A DNA stretch of 64,000 bases from Pelagibius sp. Alg239-R121 (GTDB lineage Bacteria > Pseudomonadota > Alphaproteobacteria > Kiloniellales > Kiloniellaceae): NCBI RefSeq assembly GCF_947331435.1, contig NZ_CAMZOF010000008.1, forward strand, positions 186,001 through 250,000. The letters run 5' to 3'. The translations under genes and the position numbers were made by a program. Of this stretch, positions 52,553 to 61,043 are shown piece by piece; position 1 is the stretch's first letter; every line of letters begins with the position of its first letter. A model generated the notes under the pieces. That model had not been told where the DNA came from, searched no databases, and saw only the letters and a list, made by a program, of their open reading frames with translations.

Positions 52553-55264
52553 ATGGCTGCAGTGGATTTAAAAGCGCTAGTCGGTAAACTGAATACGACC
52601 TGCCGGACATCGCTCGAGAGTGCGGCGGGGCTCACGCTTTCACGCAGCCACTACAATATTGAGATCGAGCATTGGCTCTTAAAGATTCTTGAGAGCAACA
52701 ACACCGACCTGCAACTTCTGCTACGTCATTATGAAATCGATGAATCACGGCTCATTGCAGATCTGACGAAAGTCCTCGACAAAATTAAGACCGGCAACAG
52801 CCGGGCTCCTGCGCTTTCGCCACAAGTCGTGAAGCTTGCACGCGAAGCCTGGGTGCTGGCGTCTCTGCAATTCAGTGCGCCGAAAGTACGGTCCTGTCAT
52901 TTGCTTTGTGCGCTGCTGCTTGACGATGGCCTGTCGCCGATCGCAAGAGAGAGCTCAGCCCAGTTCGCGCGAATCCCCGCTGATGTACTGCAGCGCGACA
53001 TGATGAAGATTGTTGCCGACAGCGACGAAGCTATCGGCGAGGCAGCCGCCGCGGTCAGCGAAGGTGGTGGCGCACCGGCGGCGCCCGCCGGCGCTACCGG
53101 AGGTACGGCTTTAGCGCAGTTCACCATCAACCTCACACAGCGAGCCAAGGATGGTTCGATTGATCCTGTCCTGGGGCGCGATCCCGAGGTCAGGCAGATC
53201 GTCGATATCCTGACTCGGCGACGTCAGAACAACCCGATCCTGACTGGAGAGGCCGGTGTAGGTAAGACGGCTGTCGTCGAAGGTTTTGCTTTGCGCCTTG
53301 CGTCGGGAGACGTGCCGCCCGCTTTGCAGAATGTTGCACTCCATACGCTCGATCTCGGTCTGTTGCAGGCCGGTGCCGGTGTAAAGGGAGAGTTCGAAAA
53401 TCGATTGAAATCGGTCATCGAAGAAGTCAACGCCTCGCCGACGCCGATTATCATGTTTATTGACGAAGCCCACACCCTGATCGGGGCTGGCGGACAAGCC
53501 GGGCAGGGCGATGCGGCCAATCTTCTGAAGCCGGCGTTGGCCCGAGGTGAGCTGCGGACAATCGCCGCGACGACCTGGGCGGAATATAAGAAATACTTTG
53601 AGCGGGATGCGGCTCTGGCACGGCGCTTCCAGGTGGTGAAGGTCGAGGAACCAACCGAGGCCGTTGCCATCGAGATGATGCGCGGGCTGGTTGAGACGCT
53701 GGAGGCCCACCACGGTGTTCGCATTCTCGATGAAGCCGTAATCGATGCAGTTCGATTGTCTCATCGTTACATTCCCGGACGCCAGTTGCCCGATAAGTCA
53801 GTCAGCCTGCTGGATACCGCCTGTGCTCGTGTCAACATGAGCCAGGCCGCCGTGCCGCCAGAGATCGAAGATCGTCGGCGGCGCCTTGAGCAATTGGATG
53901 TGGAGATGGGCATCCTGGAGCGCGAATCCGTAACAGGTGGCGCCCACGCGACAAAACTTGGCGAGATCGCCGAGCAGAAGGAGCGTGTCAGCGGGGAACT
54001 GGCGGACCTTGAGGAGCGTTGGTCCAAGGAACGCGAACTGATTGATGGCATTCGTGACCTCCGCGACAAACTGGAAGCCGCACATGGCGGGAACGGTGCA
54101 TCCGAAGGTGAGGCGGCCAAAGATGGAGCTGAGGAGGGAGCCGAGCCAGCGGAACCGGCGTCCGAAGAGGACATGAAGAAATGGCTGTCCGAACTCGCGG
54201 ATCTGAATTCACAGCTTGATGACCTGCAGGGCGAAGCGCCCTTGTTACAGGTTTGTGTCGACGGTCAGGCCGTGGCCGCCGTTGTGGCCACCTGGACCGG
54301 TATTCCGGTTGGACGGATGGTTTCAAACGAGATACGCCAGGTCCTCAATATCAAAGAAGACTTGGAGAAGCGGATTATCGGGCAGTCTCATGCATTGGAT
54401 GCTATCGCCCAGGCCATGCGGACCTCCCGTGCCAAGCTGACAGACCCGCGTAAGCCAATCGGTGTGTTTCTGTTTTGCGGGACAAGCGGTGTCGGCAAGA
54501 CTGAAACGGCGCTCTCGCTTGCCGAGCTTTTGTATGGCGGTGAACAGAACGTCACGACGATAAACATGTCGGAGTTCAAGGAAGAACATAAAGTCTCCAC
54601 CCTGATGGGATCGCCACCAGGCTATGTCGGTTACGGCGAGGGGGGCGTCTTAACAGAAGCCGTCCGGCGCAGGCCCTACAGTGTCATTCTGTTCGATGAG
54701 ATGGAAAAGGCACACCAGGGCGTGCAGGACGTGTTCTATCAGCTGTTTGATAAGGGTATGTTGCGCGATGGCGAAGGGCGCGATATCGATTTCAAGAACA
54801 CCGTTATAATTATGACGTCCAATGCCGGCACGGATACTATCGCCGGCCTTTGCGACGATCCGGAGACCATGCCCGATGAGGCAGGGTTGGCCGAAGCCTT
54901 GCGTCCGGAATTATTAAAGGTATTTAAGCCGGCGTTTTTGGGACGCGTAACGCTGGTACCGTACTTCCCGCTGAGCGACGATGTCATCAAAGGTATCGTC
55001 AAGCTGCAGCTAAACAGGGTCGCAGCCCGTGTGCGGGAAAACTACAAAGCGGAGTTTAGTTACGACCCCGGTTTGATCGATTCGATTGCCGAGCGTTGCA
55101 AAGAAAATGAGAGCGGGGCTCGGAACATCGAAAGTATTCTCTCCCGAACTATGTTGCCTGAAATGTCAGCGTTGTTCCTTGAGCGTATGGCTGAAGGCGG
55201 CGAAATCACAGACGTCAGTGTTTCGGTAGACGAAAGCGGCGGTTTTGAGTACCGTATCGGGTAA
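52553..55264 (+). CDS. clpV: Type VI AAA+ ATPase ClpV (TssH)
   Basis: 903 aa. The N-terminal Clp-N domain is followed by AAA1 with Walker A GEAGVGKTA (around residue 230) and Walker B IMFIDEAHTLIGAGG, a middle coiled coil (about 430-560, Glu/Lys/Arg-rich), and AAA2 with GTSGVGKTETA (around 643) and VILFDEMEKAH. It disassembles contracted TssB/C sheaths for reuse. The 131-bp gap upstream suggests its own promoter. An alanine/glycine-rich linker (GGAPAAPAGATGGTA) separates the N-domain from AAA1. Confidence 0.97.
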   Translation: MAAVDLKALVGKLNTTCRTSLESAAGLTLSRSHYNIEIEHWLLKILESNNTDLQLLLRHYEIDESRLIADLTKVLDKIKTGNSRAPALSPQVVKLAREAWVLASLQFSAPKVRSCHLLCALLLDDGLSPIARESSAQFARIPADVLQRDMMKIVADSDEAIGEAAAAVSEGGGAPAAPAGATGGTALAQFTINLTQRAKDGSIDPVLGRDPEVRQIVDILTRRRQNNPILTGEAGVGKTAVVEGFALRLASGDVPPALQNVALHTLDLGLLQAGAGVKGEFENRLKSVIEEVNASPTPIIMFIDEAHTLIGAGGQAGQGDAANLLKPALARGELRTIAATTWAEYKKYFERDAALARRFQVVKVEEPTEAVAIEMMRGLVETLEAHHGVRILDEAVIDAVRLSHRYIPGRQLPDKSVSLLDTACARVNMSQAAVPPEIEDRRRRLEQLDVEMGILERESVTGGAHATKLGEIAEQKERVSGELADLEERWSKERELIDGIRDLRDKLEAAHGGNGASEGEAAKDGAEEGAEPAEPASEEDMKKWLSELADLNSQLDDLQGEAPLLQVCVDGQAVAAVVATWTGIPVGRMVSNEIRQVLNIKEDLEKRIIGQSHALDAIAQAMRTSRAKLTDPRKPIGVFLFCGTSGVGKTETALSLAELLYGGEQNVTTINMSEFKEEHKVSTLMGSPPGYVGYGEGGVLTEAVRRRPYSVILFDEMEKAHQGVQDVFYQLFDKGMLRDGEGRDIDFKNTVIIMTSNAGTDTIAGLCDDPETMPDEAGLAEALRPELLKVFKPAFLGRVTLVPYFPLSDDVIKGIVKLQLNRVAARVRENYKAEFSYDPGLIDSIAERCKENESGARNIESILSRTMLPEMSALFLERMAEGGEITDVSVSVDESGGFEYRIG

Positions 55265-55362
55265 ATATTCCCAACGGATTCAAAGCCGCAAAAATCGCGG
55301 GATTTATTTGTTGAGCCCGCAGTCAAAGCAAACTGTAACGTTCTTTTGGAGGTAATCAGACC

Positions 55363-55839
55363 ATGGCGATTTACGTAAAGTATGAAGGTATAGACGGCGA
55401 TGCGACTCATCAGGATCACAAAAAATGGATCCAGGTTGAGTCGATGCAGTGGGGCACAGGCCGTGCGATCATGACGACCACCGGCAGCACGACCGGCCGT
55501 GAAGCCTCCGAGCCTTCGGTCAGTGAAGTCACCTTCGCTAAAGTGCTTGATTCTTCATCTGCGCATCTTTTCACCGAAGCGACCACCGGTGTCGTCGGCA
55601 AAAAGTGCGAGATCCACCTCGTCAGCACGGGTAGCCCTGGAGAGCTATATTTGACCTATGAGCTGACCAATTCCCTTGTGTCGGGATACAGTGTCAGCAG
55701 CGGTGGTGATCGCCCCAGTGAATCGGTGAGCGTCAACTTCACCAAGGTCGAAATGAAATACACGCCTTTCGACGAAAACCATAAGGCGGGCTCGCCGATT
55801 CCGGCCGGTTACGACATGACGACGACCAAGAAGGTCTGA
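55363..55839 (+). CDS. hcp: Hcp tube protein (TssD)
   Basis: 158 aa Hcp1-family protein. MAIYVKYEGIDGDATHQDHK, KWIQVESMQWGTGRAIMTTT, SEPSVSEVTFAKVLDSSSAH, then SVSSGGDRPSESVSVNFTKV are the typical blocks. It forms hexameric rings stacked into the inner tube and can carry effectors. TTTTGGAGGTAATCAGACC upstream of the ATG at 55363 is a strong ribosome site, consistent with the high expression Hcp needs. No C-terminal effector extension. Confidence 0.97.
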   Translation: MAIYVKYEGIDGDATHQDHKKWIQVESMQWGTGRAIMTTTGSTTGREASEPSVSEVTFAKVLDSSSAHLFTEATTGVVGKKCEIHLVSTGSPGELYLTYELTNSLVSGYSVSSGGDRPSESVSVNFTKVEMKYTPFDENHKAGSPIPAGYDMTTTKKV

Positions 55840-55960
55840 TCCTATTCGGTTTGATCTTGCGGCCTGCGGGACGATTTTTTTCCTCGTGTCGTGGGCTGCA
55901 AGTGTGACTGCTAGGGTTCAATAAGTCGTTCGCACGGCATTAGGGGGCACAGCACCGATC

Positions 55961-57880
55961 GTGGCTTGGGAACAAGAAGGCAGGCTCCTGACCATCGAAA
56001 GTCCTTTGGGGAAAGATAAGCTTTTGCTGTCTTCTCTTGAAGGTGAGGAGCAGTCGTCGCGCCTGTTCCGTTTCGATCTCGAGCTGCTTTCTGAAGATCT
56101 AGAGATCGACCCCAACAAACTGCTCGGAAAGAACGTTTCTTTTAGCGTTAGGCTATGGGGTACGGATGAGCTCCGCTGGTTTGACGGCATTGTCAGGCGT
56201 TTTGCTGCTGGCGGGATCGCAGGTCAGGGCCTGCGCAGTTATCGAGCGGAAATCGTTCCCAAGTTTTGGCTTTTGACCCGAACGTCTGATTGTAGAATTT
56301 TCCAGGAAAAAACCGTCAAGACGATCATTGAAGATGTCTTTTCCGACGCCAGTTTTTCTGATTATGAATTTGATATAAACACAGATTCTCCGACGCTTGA
56401 ATACTGTGTTCAATTCAACGAAAGCGATTTCAATTTCGTATCGCGTTTGATGGAGCGTTTCGGATTTTATTATTTTCATAAACACGAGCAAGGCAAGCAC
56501 ACACTGGTGATCGCCGATCATAAGGGCGCATATGAAGATGCGACCCAATCGGAGGTCGAGCACAGACCAGGCAACGTTTCGGGTGGCATAATTAACTCCT
56601 GGGTTCCCAGCCACGAGTTCAAGACCGGAAAGTGGGCACAGCACGATTATAATTTCACTACCTCGGCGACGGAATTGAAGGGGCAGGCGAATACGGTCCT
56701 GAAGAATTCGGAATTTAAGAAGTATGAGATCTATGAGTACCCGGGTCTCTATTCGACCACCGGCGAAGGAACCGCGGCGACCAAGCTGAAAATGGAAACC
56801 GAAGAGTCTTCGTACAAGACGGTTGAAGGCGGTGGCGACTGTGCGAGTTTTTCACCCGGCTACAAATTTACAATTTCCAAACATGAGATCGATTCTGAGG
56901 TTGATCAGGAATATGTCCTGTCGCGGGTCATTCACCATGGGCGAGACCCGACGTTTTTGGGCGGCGCCGGTCAAACCGCGAGCTATGCCAACGAGATTGC
57001 CTGCGTGCCGAGCGACATTGTTTTGCGCCCGGAACGCATTACGCCCATCCCCAGAGCCAATGGCCCCCAAAGTGCGGTCGTCGTTGGTCCGTCGGGAGAG
57101 GAAATCGATGTCGATGAACATGGCCGCGTCCATGTGCAGTTTCATTGGGACCGCTATGGCGAAGATAATGAAAAGAGTTCCTGCTGGCTGCGCGTAACGC
57201 AGATGTGGGCAGGTAAAAACTGGGGCACCGTTTTTACGCCGCGTGTCGATATGGAAGTCATCGTCAGTTTTCTTGATGGCGACTATGATCGGCCGCTGGT
57301 CACTGGCTGTGTCTACAACGACCAGAACAAACCACCCTACAGCTTACCTGCAAATAAGACTCAGAGCGGGATTAAGAGTCGCAGTTCGAAAAGCGGTGGT
57401 GCAGAGGATTTCAACGAGCTTCGGTTCGAGGACAAGAAGGGCGAAGAAGAGGTCTATTTTCATGCGCAGAAGGACTTTATGCGCAAGGTTGAGAACGATG
57501 ACACGCTGGAAGTCGATCACGACCAGAAAATCACGGTTACGAACGACCGGACGATCGAAGTTTCGGACGGAAATGACAAACTGACAGTTGCTACAGGAAA
57601 CAGGACGACGACCGTTTCCAAGGGAAATAAAAAGCTGTCGGTCAAGCTGGGCAACATCGACGTTAAGGCCGACGCCGGAAAAATTACGGTCGAGGCCATG
57701 CAGTCGATCGAATTGAAGGTTGGGTCCAATACAATCAAAATCGATCAAAGTGGTATTAAGATCAAAGGCTTGATGGTCACCGTTGAGGGCAGCATCAAGA
57801 CAGATGTGAAGTCGCCGATGACGACGGTTGAGGGATCTGGAATGCTGACCGTCAAAGGTGGAATAGTTATGATCAATTAA
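55961..57880 (+). CDS. vgrG: VgrG spike protein (TssI)
   Basis: 639 aa with gp27/gp5-like architecture. LLSSLEGEEQSSRLFRFDLE begins the gp27-like part, GEEIDVDEHGRVHVQFHWDR and MWAGKNWGTVFTPRVDMEVI cover the core, and the C-terminus is the gp5-like beta-helix (DKLTVATGNRTTTVSKGNKK, SVKLGNIDVKADAGKITVEA). It ends GMLTVKGGIVMIN with no extra effector domain. The start is GTG 55961; AGGGGG is 14 bases upstream, so the ribosome site is loose. The next gene is on the same strand after 89 bp. Confidence 0.95.
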   Translation: MAWEQEGRLLTIESPLGKDKLLLSSLEGEEQSSRLFRFDLELLSEDLEIDPNKLLGKNVSFSVRLWGTDELRWFDGIVRRFAAGGIAGQGLRSYRAEIVPKFWLLTRTSDCRIFQEKTVKTIIEDVFSDASFSDYEFDINTDSPTLEYCVQFNESDFNFVSRLMERFGFYYFHKHEQGKHTLVIADHKGAYEDATQSEVEHRPGNVSGGIINSWVPSHEFKTGKWAQHDYNFTTSATELKGQANTVLKNSEFKKYEIYEYPGLYSTTGEGTAATKLKMETEESSYKTVEGGGDCASFSPGYKFTISKHEIDSEVDQEYVLSRVIHHGRDPTFLGGAGQTASYANEIACVPSDIVLRPERITPIPRANGPQSAVVVGPSGEEIDVDEHGRVHVQFHWDRYGEDNEKSSCWLRVTQMWAGKNWGTVFTPRVDMEVIVSFLDGDYDRPLVTGCVYNDQNKPPYSLPANKTQSGIKSRSSKSGGAEDFNELRFEDKKGEEEVYFHAQKDFMRKVENDDTLEVDHDQKITVTNDRTIEVSDGNDKLTVATGNRTTTVSKGNKKLSVKLGNIDVKADAGKITVEAMQSIELKVGSNTIKIDQSGIKIKGLMVTVEGSIKTDVKSPMTTVEGSGMLTVKGGIVMIN

Positions 57881-57969
57881 GTGTTCTCTATGTGACAAGA
57901 GGTTCAATCAGGAACTTTGGAATAGTGTGGTGGATCAACTGGGAAACATGGCGAAGGTGAGCGGTTAAA

Positions 57970-58548
57970 ATGACAGCACTCACGAAAGTCCAAGCCTCGA
58001 CAGCGGCCGAAGTCTGCCGTCTGTACGAGTTGGACCCAGATGCTGCAGCGCTGCTCGACGACACGTCAACGCCGGCTTCGTTTATCGAGCGGTTGATGGA
58101 AGAGCAGCGGTTTGCCGATGCTGCGCGTTTCCTCGCCTATGCCCTGCCGAAGCGTGAGGCCGTATGGTGGGCTTGCCTCTGCGCCCGTGCGGTGACGAGC
58201 GGTGAGGTGTCGCCGGACAATCTCGCGGCATTGGATGCCGCCGAAGCCTGGGTCTATAAGCCGGTTGATGAGAACCGCCGGAAAGCCATGGCGCTTGCTG
58301 AAAAAACACCGATGGATACGTCAGCAAGCTGGGCCGCTGTGGCAGCTTTCTGGAGCTCCGGGTCCATGGCGCCAGAGGATGCGCCGGTTGTGCCGCCGGG
58401 CGAAGAGCTGACGGGCGCTGCGGTTTCTGGCGCTGTTATTCTTGCCGCTGTTCAGACCGAACCCGAGAATGCGCCAGAGAAGTACGCGAGATTTTTAACT
58501 CAGGGCCTCGATGTTGCCCGTGGAGGCAGCGGCCGGGATGGCGACTAG
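57970..58548 (+). CDS. Unrecognised 192-aa protein of the T6SS locus (possibly DUF6931)
   Basis: I do not recognise this gene with confidence; it may be DUF6931. It is predicted soluble and helical, Ala-rich, with FIERLMEEQRFADAARFLAY, LPKREAVWWACLCARAVTSG and AEAWVYKPVDENRRKAMALA as its clearest segments. Two W-rich turns (VWWACLC and ASWAAVAAFW) stand out. No signal peptide or membrane helix. It lies between vgrG and fha, where adaptors, effectors or immunity proteins often sit, so an adaptor or accessory role is a fair guess but only inferred from place. Confidence 0.7.
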   Translation: MTALTKVQASTAAEVCRLYELDPDAAALLDDTSTPASFIERLMEEQRFADAARFLAYALPKREAVWWACLCARAVTSGEVSPDNLAALDAAEAWVYKPVDENRRKAMALAEKTPMDTSASWAAVAAFWSSGSMAPEDAPVVPPGEELTGAAVSGAVILAAVQTEPENAPEKYARFLTQGLDVARGGSGRDGD

Positions 58549-58654
58549 AGGCCGTGGTCGAAAGGATTTCCCGGTTCCTAATATCCTGGCATGGCCTGCG
58601 GCTGCCATGCGTGTGTAGTATGGGTGCGACACGCGGAACGTACCTGAGAAAATC

Positions 58655-60223
58655 ATGATACTGAGAATGACAATTGTCGGTGACGTCAGACCGACGGATC
58701 CGCAGGATATCAGCCATAGTTTCGGTGCCCAGGGCGGCAGGATCGGACGCGGGCTGAGCAATGAATGGGTTCTGCCGGACCCTCATATGTCGAAAAACCA
58801 CTGCTCTGTCCTCTATCGCGACGGACAATTTGTGCTCACCGACACCTCGACAAACGGCGTCTTTGTTAATGGCTCGCCTGAGCGCATGGAGCGGGGATCG
58901 ACGGTCACGCTCGCCGATGGCGACAGCCTGAAAATCGGCGACTACGAGATCAGACTCGAAGTTGACGAATCAGCAGAGTCTGGCGATTTGGCTCCAGCCG
59001 AAGATCTTGATTCCTTCGCGCAGGTTCTTGGTGTGGGAATTGGCGAGGATCTCGATCCATTTGAAATCAATTCAAAGCAACAGGATAAGGAAGCGCCTGC
59101 TCCTGGGCCGGCTGCATCACCTGATGTCTTGGGTGTGGGAGCGAATGATCCCTTTGATGATCTCCTGGACCAGCCGGCGACCGGGCCATCCCGCGAGGAT
59201 CCTTTGTTCGCTGGCACCGGTGTATCGGGCGCCGTGATTCCGGAAGACGACGATCTGTTTGACGACCTTTTGCCGAGCGGTGCCACGGGGCGGGAAGCCC
59301 CTGTGGAACCCGTTCCTTCGGAACAGGATCATGTGCCGTCGGCGAATGAATTCTTCCAACCGCCGAAGGTATCGGGCGATCAGATCCCCGATGACTGGGA
59401 CGCCGATGATTTGTTGGGTGGAGCGCCGGAAACACCGGCACCTGCACCACCGGCCAGCCCTCCACCGGCCAGCCCTCCACCGACCAGTCCTTCATCAACC
59501 AGTCCTCCGCCGCGGCCAGAACCTGTGATGCCCGCGCAGGGGCAATCTGCTGCGCCTGAACCGGTTCCACCGCCCGCTCCGCCGCAGCCAGCACCGCAGG
59601 CGCCGGCGGCAGTCTCTCCGCAGATGCCGGTTTCGGACGCGGAGGCGGCTCTGTTACGCGCGTTCCTGGAAGGCGCCGAGATGACCGAGTTGGATATTCC
59701 CGAGGCTGCAAGGATTGAGCTTATGCGGACGGTCGGACAGACCTACCGCGATCTGGTCCGCGGGCTCGTCGAGGTTTTAAAGGTGCGCCAGACGATCAAG
59801 AACGAATTTCGGCTTGATCAAACCATGATCCGTGCAGACTCGAACAATCCTTTGAAATTTACCGTAAATGTTGAAGAAGCCCTGAAAGCGATGCTTAGCA
59901 ATACCAGCCGCGGATATCTGACGCCGCGACAGGCAGTGGACCAGGGGTTTGCGGACATCAAGGCGCATCAGATTGCGGTCATGGCGGGCATGCAGGTTGC
60001 CTTACAAGCCTTGCTGACGCGTTTCGATCCAAAGGAACTGGAAGATCGCCTGACGGAAAGTTCGGTCCTGGATAAGGTTCTGCCGGGCTCGAAAAAAGCG
60101 CGCTATTGGGAACTCTTCACGCAGCTTTATGCGGAAATTGCAAAGGAGGCTGAAGACGATTTTCATGGTCTCTTTGGCCGGGAATTCGCACGCGCTTACG
60201 AAGAACAGGCGAAAAAGGTGTAA
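58655..60223 (+). CDS. tagH: FHA-domain scaffold protein (TagH/Fha)
   Basis: 522 aa. The N-terminal FHA domain (residues 1-105) has the phosphothreonine pocket: GRIGRGLSNEWVLPDPHMSK then NHCSVLYRDG and TDTSTNGVFVNG. A long acidic and proline-rich linker (about 110-325) holds a 15-bp tandem repeat. The C-terminal TagH domain begins around VSDAEAALLRAFLEGAEMTE and includes LKFTVNVEEALKAMLSNTSR. It links threonine phosphorylation to T6SS activation. No PpkA kinase or PppA phosphatase gene is in the window. Confidence 0.93.
   Translation: MILRMTIVGDVRPTDPQDISHSFGAQGGRIGRGLSNEWVLPDPHMSKNHCSVLYRDGQFVLTDTSTNGVFVNGSPERMERGSTVTLADGDSLKIGDYEIRLEVDESAESGDLAPAEDLDSFAQVLGVGIGEDLDPFEINSKQQDKEAPAPGPAASPDVLGVGANDPFDDLLDQPATGPSREDPLFAGTGVSGAVIPEDDDLFDDLLPSGATGREAPVEPVPSEQDHVPSANEFFQPPKVSGDQIPDDWDADDLLGGAPETPAPAPPASPPPASPPPTSPSSTSPPPRPEPVMPAQGQSAAPEPVPPPAPPQPAPQAPAAVSPQMPVSDAEAALLRAFLEGAEMTELDIPEAARIELMRTVGQTYRDLVRGLVEVLKVRQTIKNEFRLDQTMIRADSNNPLKFTVNVEEALKAMLSNTSRGYLTPRQAVDQGFADIKAHQIAVMAGMQVALQALLTRFDPKELEDRLTESSVLDKVLPGSKKARYWELFTQLYAEIAKEAEDDFHGLFGREFARAYEEQAKKV
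59447..59506 (+). repeat. Four 15-bp tandem repeats in fha
   Basis: Units at 59447-59461, 59462-59476, 59477-59491 and 59492-59506: two exact CCACCGGCCAGCCCT copies, then CCACCGACCAGTCCT and TCATCAACCAGTCCT. They encode Pro-Pro-Ala/Thr-Ser-Pro type units in the linker of the FHA protein. In-frame slippage here would change linker length without a frameshift. Confidence 0.9.
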
Positions 60224-60498
60224 TTCGAAATAGTCTTGTAAGAACGGGTAAAAAGCGGCGCCGCCACGATTGATAAATCTGTGTTACTGTTGGCGGATTG
60301 GCGATTCGGGATGATGGGGAATGCCTTGAGGCGCTGGCATTTTGGAGCGTTGAAGGGCCATCTTGAGCGTGGAGTGCGATCGGGCTTGATTGAAACAACC
60401 AAGAACGTAAATCGTGTTCTAATCGATTGAATGAGAGACTGGTTCACGCTTCGCTTTGAGTCGAAGCAAACGGTCAGCCTCTAGCGGGGAGAACAAAT
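60224..60498. other. 275-bp gap between fha and tssJ
   Basis: Long for an internal gap in this locus. A 39-codon frame (60311-60430) looks like chance. TTGATT and TAAATC about 16 bp apart at around 60386-60413 could be a weak promoter for tssJ-tssK-tssL-tssM, giving this locus a third transcription unit. Confidence 0.3.
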
Positions 60499-60960
60499 GT
60501 GAGATTGATCTATTGCCTGTTCGCGGCTTTGCTTGTGCTTGGCGGCTGCGCGGAAAAGAAACCGTCTCCAACGGTGATCGACCTCTCGATCTCCGCCGCA
60601 CTCAACATTAATCCTAATGCACAGGGGCGGGCGTCCCCGGTTGTACTTCGGGTGTATCATCTGACATCGCCAAATGCCTTTGAGGAAGCCGATTTCTTTC
60701 AATTGTTTGAACAGGACGCAGCGATCCTGGGCCAAGACATGATCGGCCGCGAAGAGATTATCGTTACGCCTGGGGCAGCGCAGAAAGTTTCTCAGGAGGT
60801 TGGGCCTGAAGTGCGGTATTTGGGCGTAATTGCTGCATATCGCGAGACAGAGACATCTGTATGGCGCGCAATGGGGGATGTGGTTCCAGAGGAGATTAAT
60901 GGCTACGCCGTTCAAATCGACGCTCTTGCAGTATCCTTGGCGAAATCCGAGGACGATTAA
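60499..60960 (+). CDS. tssJ: Type VI outer-membrane lipoprotein TssJ
   Basis: 153 aa lipoprotein. The signal peptide (MRLIYCLFAALLVLGGC) ends in the lipobox LGGC with Cys around residue 17. The TssJ/VasD domain shows SAALNINPNAQGRASPVVLR, VYHLTSPNAFEEADFFQLFE and LGVIAAYRETETSVWRAM. It anchors the TssL-TssM membrane complex to the outer membrane. The start is GTG 60499 behind GGGGAGAACAAAT. Confidence 0.94.
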   Translation: MRLIYCLFAALLVLGGCAEKKPSPTVIDLSISAALNINPNAQGRASPVVLRVYHLTSPNAFEEADFFQLFEQDAAILGQDMIGREEIIVTPGAAQKVSQEVGPEVRYLGVIAAYRETETSVWRAMGDVVPEEINGYAVQIDALAVSLAKSEDD

Positions 60961-61043
60961 GGTTATGGGCGAGTGGGTGAGGCAGGAGCTGCCTGCATTC
61001 CGGCGTTCCGAAGTACGGCAGGGAATGAGCCGAGAGGCAATAT

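Noticed and set aside
55292-55305. AAATC-GCGG-GATTT dyad as a clpV terminator
   Set aside because: The stem is only 5 bp and there is no T-tract; transcription probably reads into hcp.
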